DNA from: Camelus bactrianus
Taxonomy: Eukaryota; Chordata; Mammalia; Artiodactyla; Camelidae
Assembly (NCBI RefSeq): GCF_048773025.1
Contig: NW_027413960.1
Span: forward strand, 2,607,945-2,671,944
Direction of reading: 5' to 3'
Length of the DNA: 64,000 nucleotides
A program made the position numbers and the translations under genes. Of this stretch, positions 48,976 to 61,311 are shown piece after piece; the stretch's first letter is position 1; each line of letters begins with the position of its first letter. The notes beneath the pieces are model-generated. The model was not told the DNA's origin, searched no databases, and saw only the letters and a program-made list of their open reading frames with translations.

Positions 48976-51611
48976 AGTGCCAGTTTGAATTTCCTGCAGT
49001 TTTCACTGTAAAACCGAGTTGGGGCTAGTACCTCCCCATATATATGTATGGAGTGGAGTTTTCACCTGAAGAGAGACTTTGTGTTCCCAACAAGCTAGGT
49101 GAAGGACGGCTTTCACACACACTTATCTCTCAGAACTGAGCATGTGGAGAGACGTTCGTTCATCTAGCACAAAGGGAACGGGTTGCAGGAGAAACATTTA
49201 CTCTGGTTTCTCAGTCTGTTTCCTACTGCCGGTTTGAAGTTCCTGCAGTTTTCACTGTAAAACCGAGTTGGAGCTAGTACCTCCCCATATATATGTGTGG
49301 AATGGAGTTTGCAACTGAAGAGAAACTTTGTGTTCACAACAAGCTAGGTGAAGGACGGCTTTCACACACACTTATCTCTCAGAACTGAGCATGTGGAGAG
49401 ACGTTCGTTCATCTAGCAAAAAGGGAACGGGTTGCAGGGAAAACTTTTACTCTGGTTTCTCAGTCTGTTTCCTAGTGCCGGTTTGAATTTTCTGCAGTTT
49501 TCACTGTAAAACCGAGTTGGGGCTAGTACCTCCCCATATATATGTATGGAGTGGAGTTTGCACCTGAAGAGAAACTTTGTGTTCCCAACAAGCTAGGTGA
49601 AGGACGGCTTTCACACACACTTATCTCTCAGACCTGAGCATGTGGAGAGACGTTCGTTCATCTAGCACAAAGGGAACGGGTTGCAGGAGAAACATTTACT
49701 CTGGTTTCTCAGTCTGTTTCCTACTGCCGGTTTGAAGTTCCTGCAGTTTTCACTGTAAAACCGAGTTGGAGCTAGTACCTCCCCATATATATGTGTGGAA
49801 TGGAGTTTGCAACTGAAGAGAAACTTTGTGTTCCCAACAAGTTAGGTGAAGGACGGCTTTCACACACACTTATCTCTCAGAACTGAGCATGTGGAGAGAC
49901 GTTCGTTCATCTAGCACAAAGGGAATGGGTTGCAGGAGAAACTTTTACTCTGGTTTCTCGGTCTGTTTCCTAGTGCCGGTTTGAAGTTCCTGCAGTTTTC
50001 ACTGTAAAACTGACTTGGAGCTGGTACCTCCCCATATATATGTATGGAGTGGAGTTAGCAACTGAAGAGAAACTTTGTGTTCCCAACAATCTAGGTAAAG
50101 GACGGCTTTCACACACACTTATCTCTCAGAACTGAGTATGTGGAGAGACGTTCGTTCATCTAGCACAAAGGGAACGGGTTGCAGGAGAAACTTTTACTAT
50201 GGTTTCTCGGCCTGTTTCCTAGTGCCGGTTTGAAGTTCCTGCAGTTTTCACTGTAAAACCGAGTTGGAGCTAGTACCTCCTCATATATATGTACGGAGAG
50301 GAGTTTGCAACTGAAGAGAAACTTTGTTTTCCCAACAAGTTAGGTGAAGGACGGGTTTCACACACACTTATCTCTCAGAACTTTGCATGTGGAGAGACGT
50401 TCGTTCATCTAGCACAAAGGGAACGGGTTGCAGGAGAAACTTTTACTCTGGTTTCTCAGTCTGTTTCCTAGTGCCGGTTTGAAGTTCCTGCAGTTTTCAC
50501 TGTAAAACCGAGTTGGAGCTAGTAACTCCCCATATATATGTATGGAGTGGAGTTTGCAACTGAAGAGAAACTTTGTGTTCCCAACAAGCTAGGTGAAGGA
50601 AGGTTTTCACACACACTTATCTCTCAGAACTGAGCATGTGGAGAGACGTTCGTTCATCTAGCACAAAGGGAACGGTTTGCAGGAGAAACTTTTACTCTGG
50701 TTTCTCAGTCTGTTTCCTAGTGCCGGTTTGAAGTTCCTGCAGTTTTCACTGTAAAACCGAGTTGGAGCTTGTACCTCCCATATATATGTATGGAGTGGAG
50801 TTTGCAACTGAAGAGAAACTTTGTTTTCCCAACAAGCTAGGTGAAAGACGGCTTTCACACACACTTATATCTCAGAACTGAGCATGTGGAGAGACGTTCG
50901 TTCATCTAGCACAAAGGGAACGGGTTGCAGGAGAAACTTTTACTCTGGTTTCTCAGTCTGTTTCCTAGTGCCGGTTTGAAGTTCCTGCAGTTTTCACTGT
51001 AAAACCGAGTTGGAGCTAGTACCTCCCCATATATATGTATTGAGAGGAGTTTGCAACTGAAGAGAAACTTTGTGTTCCCAACAAGCTAGGTGAAGGATGG
51101 CTTTCACACACACTTATCTCTCAGAACTGAGCATGTGGAGAGACGTTCGTTCATCTAGCACAAAGGGAACGGGTTGCAGGAGAAACTTTTACTCTGGTTT
51201 CTCAGTCTGTTTCCTAGTGCCGGTTTGAAGTTCCTGCAGTTTTCACTGTAAAACCGAGTTGGAGCTAGTACTTCCCCATATATATGTATGGAGTGGAGTT
51301 TGCAACTGAAGAGAAACTTTGTGTTCACAACAAGCTAGGTGAAGGACGGCTTTCACACACACTTATCTCTCAGAACTGAGCATGTGGAGAGACGTTCGTT
51401 CATCTAGCACAAAGGGAACGGGTTGCAGGAGAAACTTTTACTCTGGTTTCTCAGTCTGTTTCCTAGTGCCGGTTTGAAGTTCCTGCAATTTTCACTGTAA
51501 AACCGAGTTGGAGCTTGTACCTCCCATATATATGTATGGTGTGGAGTTTGCAACTGAAGAGAAACTTTGTGTTCCCAACAAGCTAGGTGAAGGACGGCTT
51601 TCACACACACT
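48976..51611 (+). repeat. Family C, block repeated at about 9,700 bp spacing, copy 1
   Basis: Continues the previous block and matches 58,677 to about 61,311 at an offset of 9,701, then 9,700 after a one-base deletion near 59,133. Shared markers: GTGCCAGTTTGAATTTCC, GTTTTCACCTG, GTGTTCACAAC, TTTTCTGCAG, CAGACCTGAGC, AACAAGTTAGG, AACTGACTTGGAGCTGG, TCTCGGCC, CCTCCTCAT with GTACGGAG, GAACTTTGC, GGAAGGTTTTC, GAAAGACGG, GTATTGAGAGG and GTATGGTGTGG. The extra 1,989 bases of offset relative to the 7,712 spacing equal the 8-monomer duplication at 54,699-58,676. Confidence 0.82.
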
Positions 51612-51791
51612 TATCTCTCAGACCTGAGCATGTGGAGAGACGTTCGTTCATCTAGCACAAAGGGAACGGGTTGCAGGAGAAACATTTACTCTGGTTTCTC
51701 AGTCTGTTTCCTACTGCCGGTTTGAAGTTCCTGCAGTTTTCACTGTAAAACCGAGTTGGAGCTAGTACCTCCCCATATATATGTGTGGAAT

Positions 51792-54700
51792 GGAGTTTGC
51801 AACTGAAGAGAAACTTTGTGTTCCCAACAAGCTAGGTGAAGGACGGCTTTCACACACACTTATCTCTCAGAACTGAGCATGTGGAGAGACGTTCGTTCAT
51901 CTAGCACAAAGGGAACGGGTTGCAGGAGAAACTTTTACTCTGGTTTCTCAGTCTGTTTCCTAGTGCCGTTTTGAATTTCCTGCAGTTTTCACTGTAAAAC
52001 CGAGTTGGGGCTAGTACCTCCCCATATATATGTATGGAGTGGAGTTTGCACCTGAAGAGAAACTTTGTGTTCCCAACAAGCTAGGTGAAGGACGGCTTTC
52101 ACACACACTTATCTCTCAGAACTGAGCATGTGGAGAGACGTTCGTTCATCTAGCACAAAGGGAATGGGTTGCAGGAGAAACATTTACTCTGGTTTCTCAG
52201 TCTGTTTCCTACTGCCGGTTTGAAGTTCCTGCAGTTTTCACAGTAAAACCGAGTTGGGGCTAGTACTTCCCCATATATATGTATGGAGTGGAGTTAGCAA
52301 CTGAAGAGAAACTTTGTGTTCCCAACAATCTAGGTAAAGGACGGCTTTCACACACACTTATCTCTCAGAACTGAGTATGTGGAGAGACGTTCGTTCATCT
52401 AGCACAAAGGGAACGGGTTGCAGGGGAAACTTTTACTATGGTTTCTCGGTCTGTTTCCTAGTGCCGGTTTGAAGTTCCTGCAGTTTTCACTGTAAAACCG
52501 AGTTGGAGCTAGTACCTCCCCATATATATGTATGGAGAGGAGTTTGCAACTGAAGAGAAACTTTGTGTTCCCAACAAGCTAGGTGAAGGACGGGTTTCAC
52601 ACACACTTATCTCTCAGAACTGAGCATGTGGAGAGACGTTCGTTCATCTAGCACAAAGGGAACGGGTTGCAGGAGAAACTTTTACTCTGGTTTCTCAGTC
52701 TGTTTCCTAGTGCCGGTTAGAAGTTCCTGCAGTTTTCTCTGTAAAACCGAGTTGGAGCTTGTAACTCCCCATATATATGTATGGAGTGGAATTTGCCACT
52801 GAAGAGAAACTTTGTGTTCCCAACAAGCTAGGTGAAGGACGGCTTTCACACACACTTATCTCTCAGAACTGAGCATGTGGAGAGACGTTCGTTCATCTAG
52901 CACAAAGGGAACGGTTTGCAGGAGAAACTTTTACTCTGGTTTCTCAGTCTGTTTCCTAGTACCGGTTGGAATTTCCTGCAGTTTTCACTGTAAAACCGAG
53001 TTGGGGCTAGTACCTCCCCATATATATGTGTGGAATGGAGTTTGCAACTGAAGAGAAACTTTGTGTTCCCAACAAGCTAAGTGAAGGACGGCTTTCACAC
53101 ACACTTATCTCTCAGAAATGAGCATGTGGAGAGACGTTCATTCATCTAGCACAAAGGGAACGGGTTGCAGGAGAAACTTTAACTCTGGTTTCTCGGTCTG
53201 TTTCCTAGTGCCGGTTTGAAGTTCCTGCAGTTTTCACTGTAAAACTGAGTTGGAGCTAGTACCTCCCCATATATATGTATGGAGAGGAGTTTGCAACTGA
53301 AGAGAAACTTTGTGTTCCCAACAAGCTAGGTGAAGGACGGCTTTCACACACACTTATCTCTCAGAACTGAGTATGTGGAGAGACTTTCGTTCATCTAGCA
53401 CAAAGGGAATGGGTTGCAGGAGAAACTTTTACTATGAGTTCTCGGTCTGTTTCCTTGTGCCGGTTTGAAGTTCCTGCAGTTTTCACTGTAAAACCGAGTT
53501 GGAGCTAGTACCTCCCCATATATATGTATGGAGAGGAGTTTACAACTGAAGAGAAACTTTGTGTTCCCAACAAGCTAGGTGAAGGACGGCTTTCACACAC
53601 ACTTATCTCTCAGAACTGAGCATGTGGAGAGACGTTCGTTCATCTAGCACAAAGGGAACGGGTTGCAGGAGAAACTTTTACTCTGGTTTCTCAGTCTGTT
53701 TCCTAGTGCCGGTTTGAAGATCCTGCAGATTTCACTGTAAAATCGAGTTGGGGCTAGTACCTCCCAATATATATGTATGGAGTGGAGTTTGCACCTGAAG
53801 AGAAACTTTGTGTTCCCAACAAGCTAGGTGAAGGACGGCTTTCACACACACTTATCTCTCAGAACTGAGCATGTGGAGAGACGTTCGTTCATCTAGCACA
53901 AAGGGAACGGGTTGCAGGGAAACTTTTACTCTGGTTTCTCAGTCTGTTTCCTAGTGCCGGTTTGAAGTTCCTGCAGTTTTCACTGTAAAACCGTGTTGGA
54001 GTTAGTACCTCCCCATATATATGTATGGAGAGGAGTTTGCCACTTAAGAGAAACTTTGTGTTCCCAACAAGCTAGGTGAAGGACGGCTTTCACACACACT
54101 TATCTCTCAGAACTGAGCATGTGGAGAGACGTTCGTTCATCTAGCACAAAGGGAACGGGTTGCAGGAGAAACTTTTACTCTGGTTTCTCAGTCTGTTTCC
54201 TAGTGCCGGTTTGAAGTTAATGCAGTTTTCACTGTAAAACCGATTTGGAGCTAGTACCTCCCCATATATATGTATGGAGAGGAGTTTGCAACTGAAGAGA
54301 AACTTTGTGTTCCCAACAAGCTAGGTGAAGGACGGCTTTCACACACACTTATCTCTCAGAACTGAGCATGTGGAGAGACGTTCGTTCATCTAGCACAAAG
54401 GGAACGGTTTGCAGGAGAAACATTTACCCTGGTTTCTCAGTCTGTTTCCTAGTGCCGGTTTGAATTTCCTGCAGTTTTCACTGTAAAACCGAGTTGGGGC
54501 TCGTACCTCCCCATATATATGTATGGAGTGGAGTTTGCACCAGAAGAGAAACTTTGTGTTCCCAACAAGTTGGTGAAGGACGGCTTTCACACACACTTAT
54601 CTCTCAGAACTGAGCATGTGGAGAGACGTTCGTTCATCTAGCACAAAGGGAACGGGTTGCAGGAGAAACATTTACTCTGGTTTCTCAGTCTGTTTCCTGC

Positions 54701-56687
54701 TGCCGGTTTGAAGTTCCTGCAGTTTTCACTGTAAAACCGAGTTGGGGCTAGTACTTCCCCATATATATGTATGGAGTGGAGTTAGCAACTGAAGAGAAAC
54801 TTTGTGTTCCCAACAATCTAGGTAAAGGACGGCTTTCACACACACTTATCTCTCAGAACTGAGTATGTGGAGAGACGTTCGTTCATCTAGCAGAAAGGGA
54901 ACGGGTTGCAGGAGAAACTTTTACTCTGCTTTCTCAGTCTGTTTCCTAGTGCCGGTTTGAAGTTCCTGCAGTTTTCACTGTAAAACCGAGTTGGAGCTAG
55001 TACCTCCCCATATATATGTATGGAGAGGGGTTTGCAACTGAAGAGAAACTTTGTGTTCCCAACAAGCTAGGTGAAGGACGGGTTTCACACACACTTATCT
55101 CTCAGAACTGAGCATGTGGAGAGACGTTCGTTCATCTAGCACAAAGGGAACGGGTTGCAGGAGAAACTTTTACTCTGGTTTCTCAGTCTGTTTCCTAGTG
55201 CCGGTTAGAAGTTCCTGCAGTTTTCACTGTAAAACCGAGTTGGAGCTTGTACCTCCCCATATATATGTATGGAGTGGAATTTGCCACTGAAGAGAAACTT
55301 TGTGTTCCCAACAAGCTAGGTGAAGGACGGCTTTCACACACACTTATCTCTCAGAACTGAGCATGTGGAGAGACGTTCGTTCATCTAGCACAAAGGGAAC
55401 GGGTTGCAGGGAAACTTTTACTCTGGATTCTCAGTCTGTTTCCTAGTGCCGGTTTGAAGTTCCTGCAGTTTTCACTGTAAAACCGTGTTGGAGCTAGTAC
55501 CTCCCATATATATGTATGGAGAGGAGTTTGCCACTTAAGAGAAACTTTGTTTTCCCAACAAGCTAGGTGAAGGACGGCTTTCACACACACTTATCTCTCA
55601 GAACTGAGCATGTGGAGAGACGTTCGTTCATCTAGCAAAAAGGGAACGGGTTGCAGGGGAAACTTTTACTCTGGTTTCTCAGTCTGTTTCCTAGTGCCGG
55701 TTTGAATTTCCTGCAGTTTTCACTGTAAAACCGAGTTGGGGCTAGTACCTCCCCATATATATGTATGGAGTGGAGTTTGCACCTGAAGAGAAACTTTGTG
55801 TTCCCAACAAGCTAGGTGAAGGACGGCTTTCACACACACTTATCTCTCAGAACTGAGCATGTGGAGAGACGTTCGTTCATCTAGCACAAAGGGAACGGGT
55901 TGCAGGAGAAACATTTACTCTGGTTTCTCAGTCTGTTTCCTACTGCCGGTTTGAAGTTCCTGCAGTTTTCACTGTAAAACCGAGTTGGAGCTAGTACCTC
56001 CCCATATATATGTGTGGAATATAGTTTGCAACTGAAGAGAAACTTTGTGTTCCCAACAAGCTAGGTGAAGGACGGCTTTCACACACACTTATCTCTCAGA
56101 ACTGAGCATGTGGAGAGACGTTCGTTCATCTAGCACAAAGGGAACGGGTTGCAGGAGAAACTTTTACTCTGGTTTCTCAGTCTGTTTCCTAGTGCCGGTT
56201 TGAAGTTCCTGCAGTTTTCACTGTAAAACCGAGTTGGGGCTAGTACCTCCCCATATATATGTATGGATTGGAGTTTGCACTTGAAGAGAAACTTTGTATT
56301 CCCAACAAGCTAGTTGAAGGACGGCTTTCACACACACTTATCTCACAGAACTGAGCATGTGGAGAGACGTTCGTTCATCTAGCACAAAGGGAACGGGTTG
56401 CAGGGAAACTTTTACTCTGGTTTCTCAGTCTGTTTCCTAGTGCCGTTTTGAAGTTCCTGCAGTTTTCACTGTAAAACCGTGTTGGAGCTAGTACCTCCCC
56501 ATATATATGTATTGAGAGGAGTTTGCCACTTAAGAGAAACTTTGTGTTCCCAACAAGCTAGGTGAAGGACGGCTTTCACACACACTTATCTCTCAGAACT
56601 GAGCATGTGGAGAGACGTTCGTTCATCTAGCACAAAGGGAACGGGTTGCAGGAGAAACTTTTACTCTGGTTTCTCAGTCTGTTTCCT
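51792..56687 (+). repeat. Family C long duplication, copy 2 (4.9 kb)
   Basis: Second copy of the 44,080-48,975 block. The left edge is the GTGTGGAATGG/GTATGGAGAGG switch just before 51,792; the right edge is where TTCCTAGTGCCAG (copy 1) is replaced by TTCCTGCTGCC at 56,688. Private changes include TTTTCTCTG near 52,735, GACTTTAACTC-like change near 53,180, TATGAGTTC near 53,436, TTTACCCTGG near 54,427, GCTCGTACC near 54,500 and ACCAGAAG near 54,541. One short cluster of differences near 54,912-54,947 looks like conversion. Confidence 0.85.
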
Positions 56688-58676
56688 GCTGCCGGTTTGA
56701 AGTTCCTGCAGTTTTCACTGTAAAACCGAGTTGGGGCTAGTACTTCCCCATATATATGTATGGAGTGGAGTTAGCAACTGAAGAGAAACTTTGTGTTCCC
56801 AACAATCTAGGTAAAGGACGGCTTTCACACACACTTATCTCTCAGAACTGAGTATGTGGAGAGACGTTCGTTCATCTAGCAGAAAGGGAACGGGTTGCAG
56901 GAGAAACTTTTACTCTGCTTTCTCAGTCTGTTTCCTAGTGCCGGTTTGAAGTTCCTGCAGTTTTCACTGTAAAACCGAGTTGGAGCTAGTACCTCCCCAT
57001 ATATATGTATGGAGAGGGGTTTGCAACTGAAGAGAAACTTTGTGTTCCCAACAAGCTAGGTGAAGGACGGGTTTCACACACACTTATCTCTCAGAACTGA
57101 GCATGTGGAGAGACGTTCGTTCATCTAGCACAAAGGGAACGGGTTGCAGGAGAAACTTTTACTCTGGTTTCTCAGTCTGTTTCCTAGTGCCGGTTAGAAG
57201 TTCCTGCAGTTTTCACTGTAAAACCGAGTTGGAGCTTGTACCTCCCCATATATATGTATGGAGTGGAATTTGCCACTGAAGAGAAACTTTGTGTTCCCAA
57301 CAAGCTAGGTGAAGGACGGCTTTCACACACACTTATCTCTCAGAACTGAGCATGTGGAGAGACGTTCGTTCATCTAGCACAAAGGGAACGGGTTGCAGGG
57401 AAACTTTTACTCTGGATTCTCAGTCTGTTTCCTAGTGCCGGTTTGAAGTTCCTGCAGTTTTCACTGTAAAACCGTGTTGGAGCTAGTACCTCCCATATAT
57501 ATGTATGGAGAGGAGTTTGCCACTTAAGAGAAACTTTGTTTTCCCAACAAGCTAGGTGAAGGACGGCTTTCACACACACTTATCTCTCAGAACTGAGCAT
57601 GTGGAGAGACGTTCGTTCATCTAGCAAAAAGGGAACGGGTTGCAGGGGAAACTTTTACTCTGGTTTCTCAGTCTGTTTCCTAGTGCCGGTTTGAATTTCC
57701 TGCAGTTTTCACTGTAAAACCGAGTTGGGGCTAGTACCTCCCCATATATATGTATGGAGTGGAGTTTGCACCTGAAGAGAAACTTTGTGTTCCCAACAAG
57801 CTAGGTGAAGGACGGCTTTCACACACACTTATCTCTCAGAACTGAGCATGTGGAGAGACGTTCGTTCATCTAGCACAAAGGGAACGGGTTGCAGGAGAAA
57901 CATTTACTCTGGTTTCTCAGTCTGTTTCCTACTGCCGGTTTGAAGTTCCTGCAGTTTTCACTGTAAAACCGAGTTGGAGCTAGTACCTCCCCATATATAT
58001 GTGTGGAATATAGTTTGCAACTGAAGAGAAACTTTGTGTTCCCAACAAGCTAGGTGAAGGACGGCTTTCACACACACTTATCTCTCAGAACTGAGCATGT
58101 GGAGAGACGTTCGTTCATCTAGCACAAAGGGAACGGGTTGCAGGAGAAACTTTTACTCTGGTTTCTCAGTCTGTTTCCTAGTGCCGGTTTGAAGTTCCTG
58201 CAGTTTTCACTGTAAAACCGAGTTGGGGCTAGTACCTCCCCATATATATGTATGGATTGGAGTTTGCACTTGAAGAGAAACTTTGTATTCCCAACAAGCT
58301 AGTTGAAGGACGGCTTTCACACACACTTATCTCACAGAACTGAGCATGTGGAGAGACGTTCGTTCATCTAGCACAAAGGGAACGGGTTGCAGGGAAACTT
58401 TTACTCTGGTTTCTCAGTCTGTTTCCTAGTGCCGTTTTGAAGTTCCTGCAGTTTTCACTGTAAAACCGTGTTGGAGCTAGTACCTCCCCATATATATGTA
58501 TTGAGAGGAGTTTGCCACTTAAGAGAAACTTTGTGTTCCCAACAAGCTAGGTGAAGGACGGCTTTCACACACACTTATCTCTCAGAACTGAGCATGTGGA
58601 GAGACGTTCGTTCATCTAGCACAAAGGGAACGGGTTGCAGGAGAAACTTTTACTCTGGTTTCTCAGTCTGTTTCCT
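54699..58676 (+). repeat. Eight-monomer tandem duplication (2 x 1,989 bp)
   Basis: 54,699-56,687 and 56,688-58,676 carry the same eight monomers: GTTAGCAAC/GGTAAAGG/GCAGAAAGG; GAGAGGGGTTTG/GGACGGGTTTC; GGTTAGAAG/GAATTTGCCAC; CCTCCCATATATATG/CCACTTAAG with GGATTCTC; GGGGC/GCACCTG; GTGTGGAATATAG; GCACTTGAAG with GTATTCCC and CTCACAG; GTATTGAGAGG/CCACTTAAG. I saw no difference between the two copies. The corresponding region of the older copy (about 46,987-48,975) has only one, so the duplication is younger than the 7,712 bp event. Confidence 0.9.
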
Positions 58677-61311
58677 AGTGCCAGTTTGAATTTCCTGCAG
58701 TTTTCACTGTAAAACCGAGTTGGGGCTAGTACCTCCCCATATATATGTATGGAGTGGAGTTTTCACCTGAAGAGAAACTTTGTGTTCCCAACAAGCTAGG
58801 TGAAGGACGGCTTTCACACACACTTATCTCTCAGAACTGAGCATGTGGAGAGACGTTCGTTCATATAGCACAAAGGGAACGGGTTGCAGGAGAAACATTT
58901 ACTCTGGTTTCTCAGTCTGTTTCCTACTGCCGGTTTGAAGTTCCTGCAGTTTTCACTGTAAAACCGAGTTGGAGCTAGTACCTCCCCATATATATGTGTG
59001 GAATGGAGTTTGCAACTGAAGAGAAACTTTGTGTTCACAACAAGCTAGGTGAAGGACGGCTTTCACACACACTTATCTCTCAGAACTGAGCATGTGGAGA
59101 GACGTTCGTTCATCTAGCACAAAGGGAACGGGTTGCAGGGAAAATTTTACTCTGGTTTCTCAGTCTGTTTCCTAGTGCCGGTTTGAATTTTCTGCAGTTT
59201 TCACTGTAAAACCGAGTTGGGGCTAGTACCTCCCCATATATATGTATGGAGTGGAGTTTGCACCTGAAGAGAAACTTTGTGTTCCCAACAAGCTAGGTGA
59301 AGGACGGCTTTCACACACACTTATCTCTCAGACCTGAGCATGTGGAGAGACGTTCGTTCATCTAGCACAAAGGGAACGGGTTGCAGGAGAAACATTTACT
59401 CTGGTTTCTCAGTCTGTTTCCTACTGCCGGTTTGAAGTTCCTGCAGTTTTCACTGTAAAACCGAGTTGGAGCTAGTACCTCCCCATATATATGTGTGGAA
59501 TGGAGTTTGCAACTGAAGAGAAACTTTGTGTTCCCAACAAGTTAGGTGAAGGACGGCTTTCACACACACTTATCTCTCAGAACTGAGCATGTGGAGAGAC
59601 GTTCGTTCATCTAGCACAAAGGGAACGGGTTGCAGGAGAAACTTTTACTCTGGTTTCTCGGTCTGTTTCCTAGTGCCGGTTTGAAGTTCCTGCAGTTTTC
59701 ACTGTAAAACTGACTTGGAGCTGGTACCTCCCCATATATATGTATGGAGTGGAGTTAGCAACTGAAGAGAAACTTTGTGTTCCCAACAATCTAGGTAAAG
59801 GACGGCTTTCACACACACTTATCTCTCAGAAGTGAGTATGTGGAGAGACGTTCGTTCATCTAGCACAAAGGGAACGGGTTGCAGGAGAAACTTTTACTAT
59901 GGTTTCTCGGCCTGTTTCCTAGTGCCGGTTTGAAGTTCCTGCAGTTTTCACTGTAAAACCGAGTTGGAGCTAGTACCTCCTCATATATATGTACGGAGAG
60001 GAGTTTGCAACTGAAGAGAAACTTTGTTTTCCCAACAAGTTAGGTGAAGGACGGGTTTCACACACACTTATCTCTCAGAACTTTGCATGTGGAGAGACGT
60101 TCGTTCATCTAGCACAAAGGGAACGGGTTGCAGGAGAAACTTTTACTCTGGTTTCTCAGTCTGTTTCCTAGTGCCGGTTTGAAGTTCCTGCAGTTTTCAC
60201 TGTAAAACCGAGTTGGAGCTAGTAACTCCCCATATATATGTATGGAGTGGAGTTTGCAACTGAAGAGAAACTTTGTGTTCCCAACAAGCTAGGTGAAGGA
60301 AGGTTTTCACACACACTTATCTCTCAGAACTGAGCATGTGGAGAGACGTTCGTTCATCTAGCACAAAGGGAACGGTTTGCAGGAGAAACTTTTACTCTGG
60401 TTTCTCAGTCTGTTTCCTAGTGCCGGTTTGAAGTTCCTGCAGTTTTCACTGTAAAACCGAGTTGGAGCTTGTACCTCCCATATATATGTATGGAGTGGAG
60501 TTTGCAACTGAAGAGAAACTTTGTTTTCCCAACAAGCTAGGTGAAAGACGGCTTTCACACACACTTATATCTCAGAACTGAGCATGTGGAGAGACGTTCG
60601 TTCATCTAGCACAAAGGGAACGGGTTGCAGGAGAAACTTTTACTCTGGTTTCTCAGTCTGTTTCCTAGTGCCGGTTTGAAGTTCCTGCAGTTTTCACTGT
60701 AAAACCGAGTTGGAGCTAGTACCTCCCCATATATATGTATTGAGAGGAGTTTGCAACTGAAGAGAAACTTTGTGTTCCCAACAAGCTAGGTGAAGGATGG
60801 CTTTCACACACACTTATCTCTCAGAACTGAGCATGTGGAGAGACGTTCGTTCATCTAGCACAAAGGGAACGGGTTGCAGGAGAAACTTTTACTCTGGTTT
60901 CTCAGTCTGTTTCCTAGTGCCGGTTTGAAGTTCCTGCAATTTTCACTGTAAAACCGAGTTGGAGCTAGTACTTCCCCATATATATGTATGGAGTGGAGTT
61001 TGCAACTGAAGAGAAACTTTGTGTTCACAACAAGCTAGGTGAAGGACGGCTTTCACACACACTTATCTCTCAGAACTGAGCATGTGGAGAGACGTTCGTT
61101 CATCTAGCACAAAGGGAACGGGTTGCAGGAGAAACATTTACTCTGGTTTCTCAGTCTGTTTCCTAGTGCCGGTTTGAAGTTCCTGCAGTTTTCACTGTAA
61201 AACCGAGTTGGAGCTAGTACCTCCCATATATATGTATGGTGTGGAGTTTGCAACTGAAGAGAAACTTTGTGTTCCCAACAAGCTAGGTGAAGGACGGCTT
61301 TCACACACACT
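58677..61311 (+). repeat. Family C, block repeated at about 9,700 bp spacing, copy 2
   Basis: Second copy of 48,976-51,611, resuming exactly where the 8-monomer duplication ends. Differences noted: TCATATAGCAC near 58,865, AGTGAGTATG near 59,832, CGGGTTG against TGGGTTG near 59,626, and a cluster in the last monomers (60,938-61,215). The right part overlaps the tandem six-monomer unit that follows. Confidence 0.82.

Noticed and set aside
50289-50471. Sense open frame of 60 codons, repeated at 59,989-60,171 and 61,481-61,663
   Set aside because: It opens because GAACTTTGC replaces GAACTGAGC in one monomer type. Copies are explained by the 9,700 and 1,492 bp duplications.
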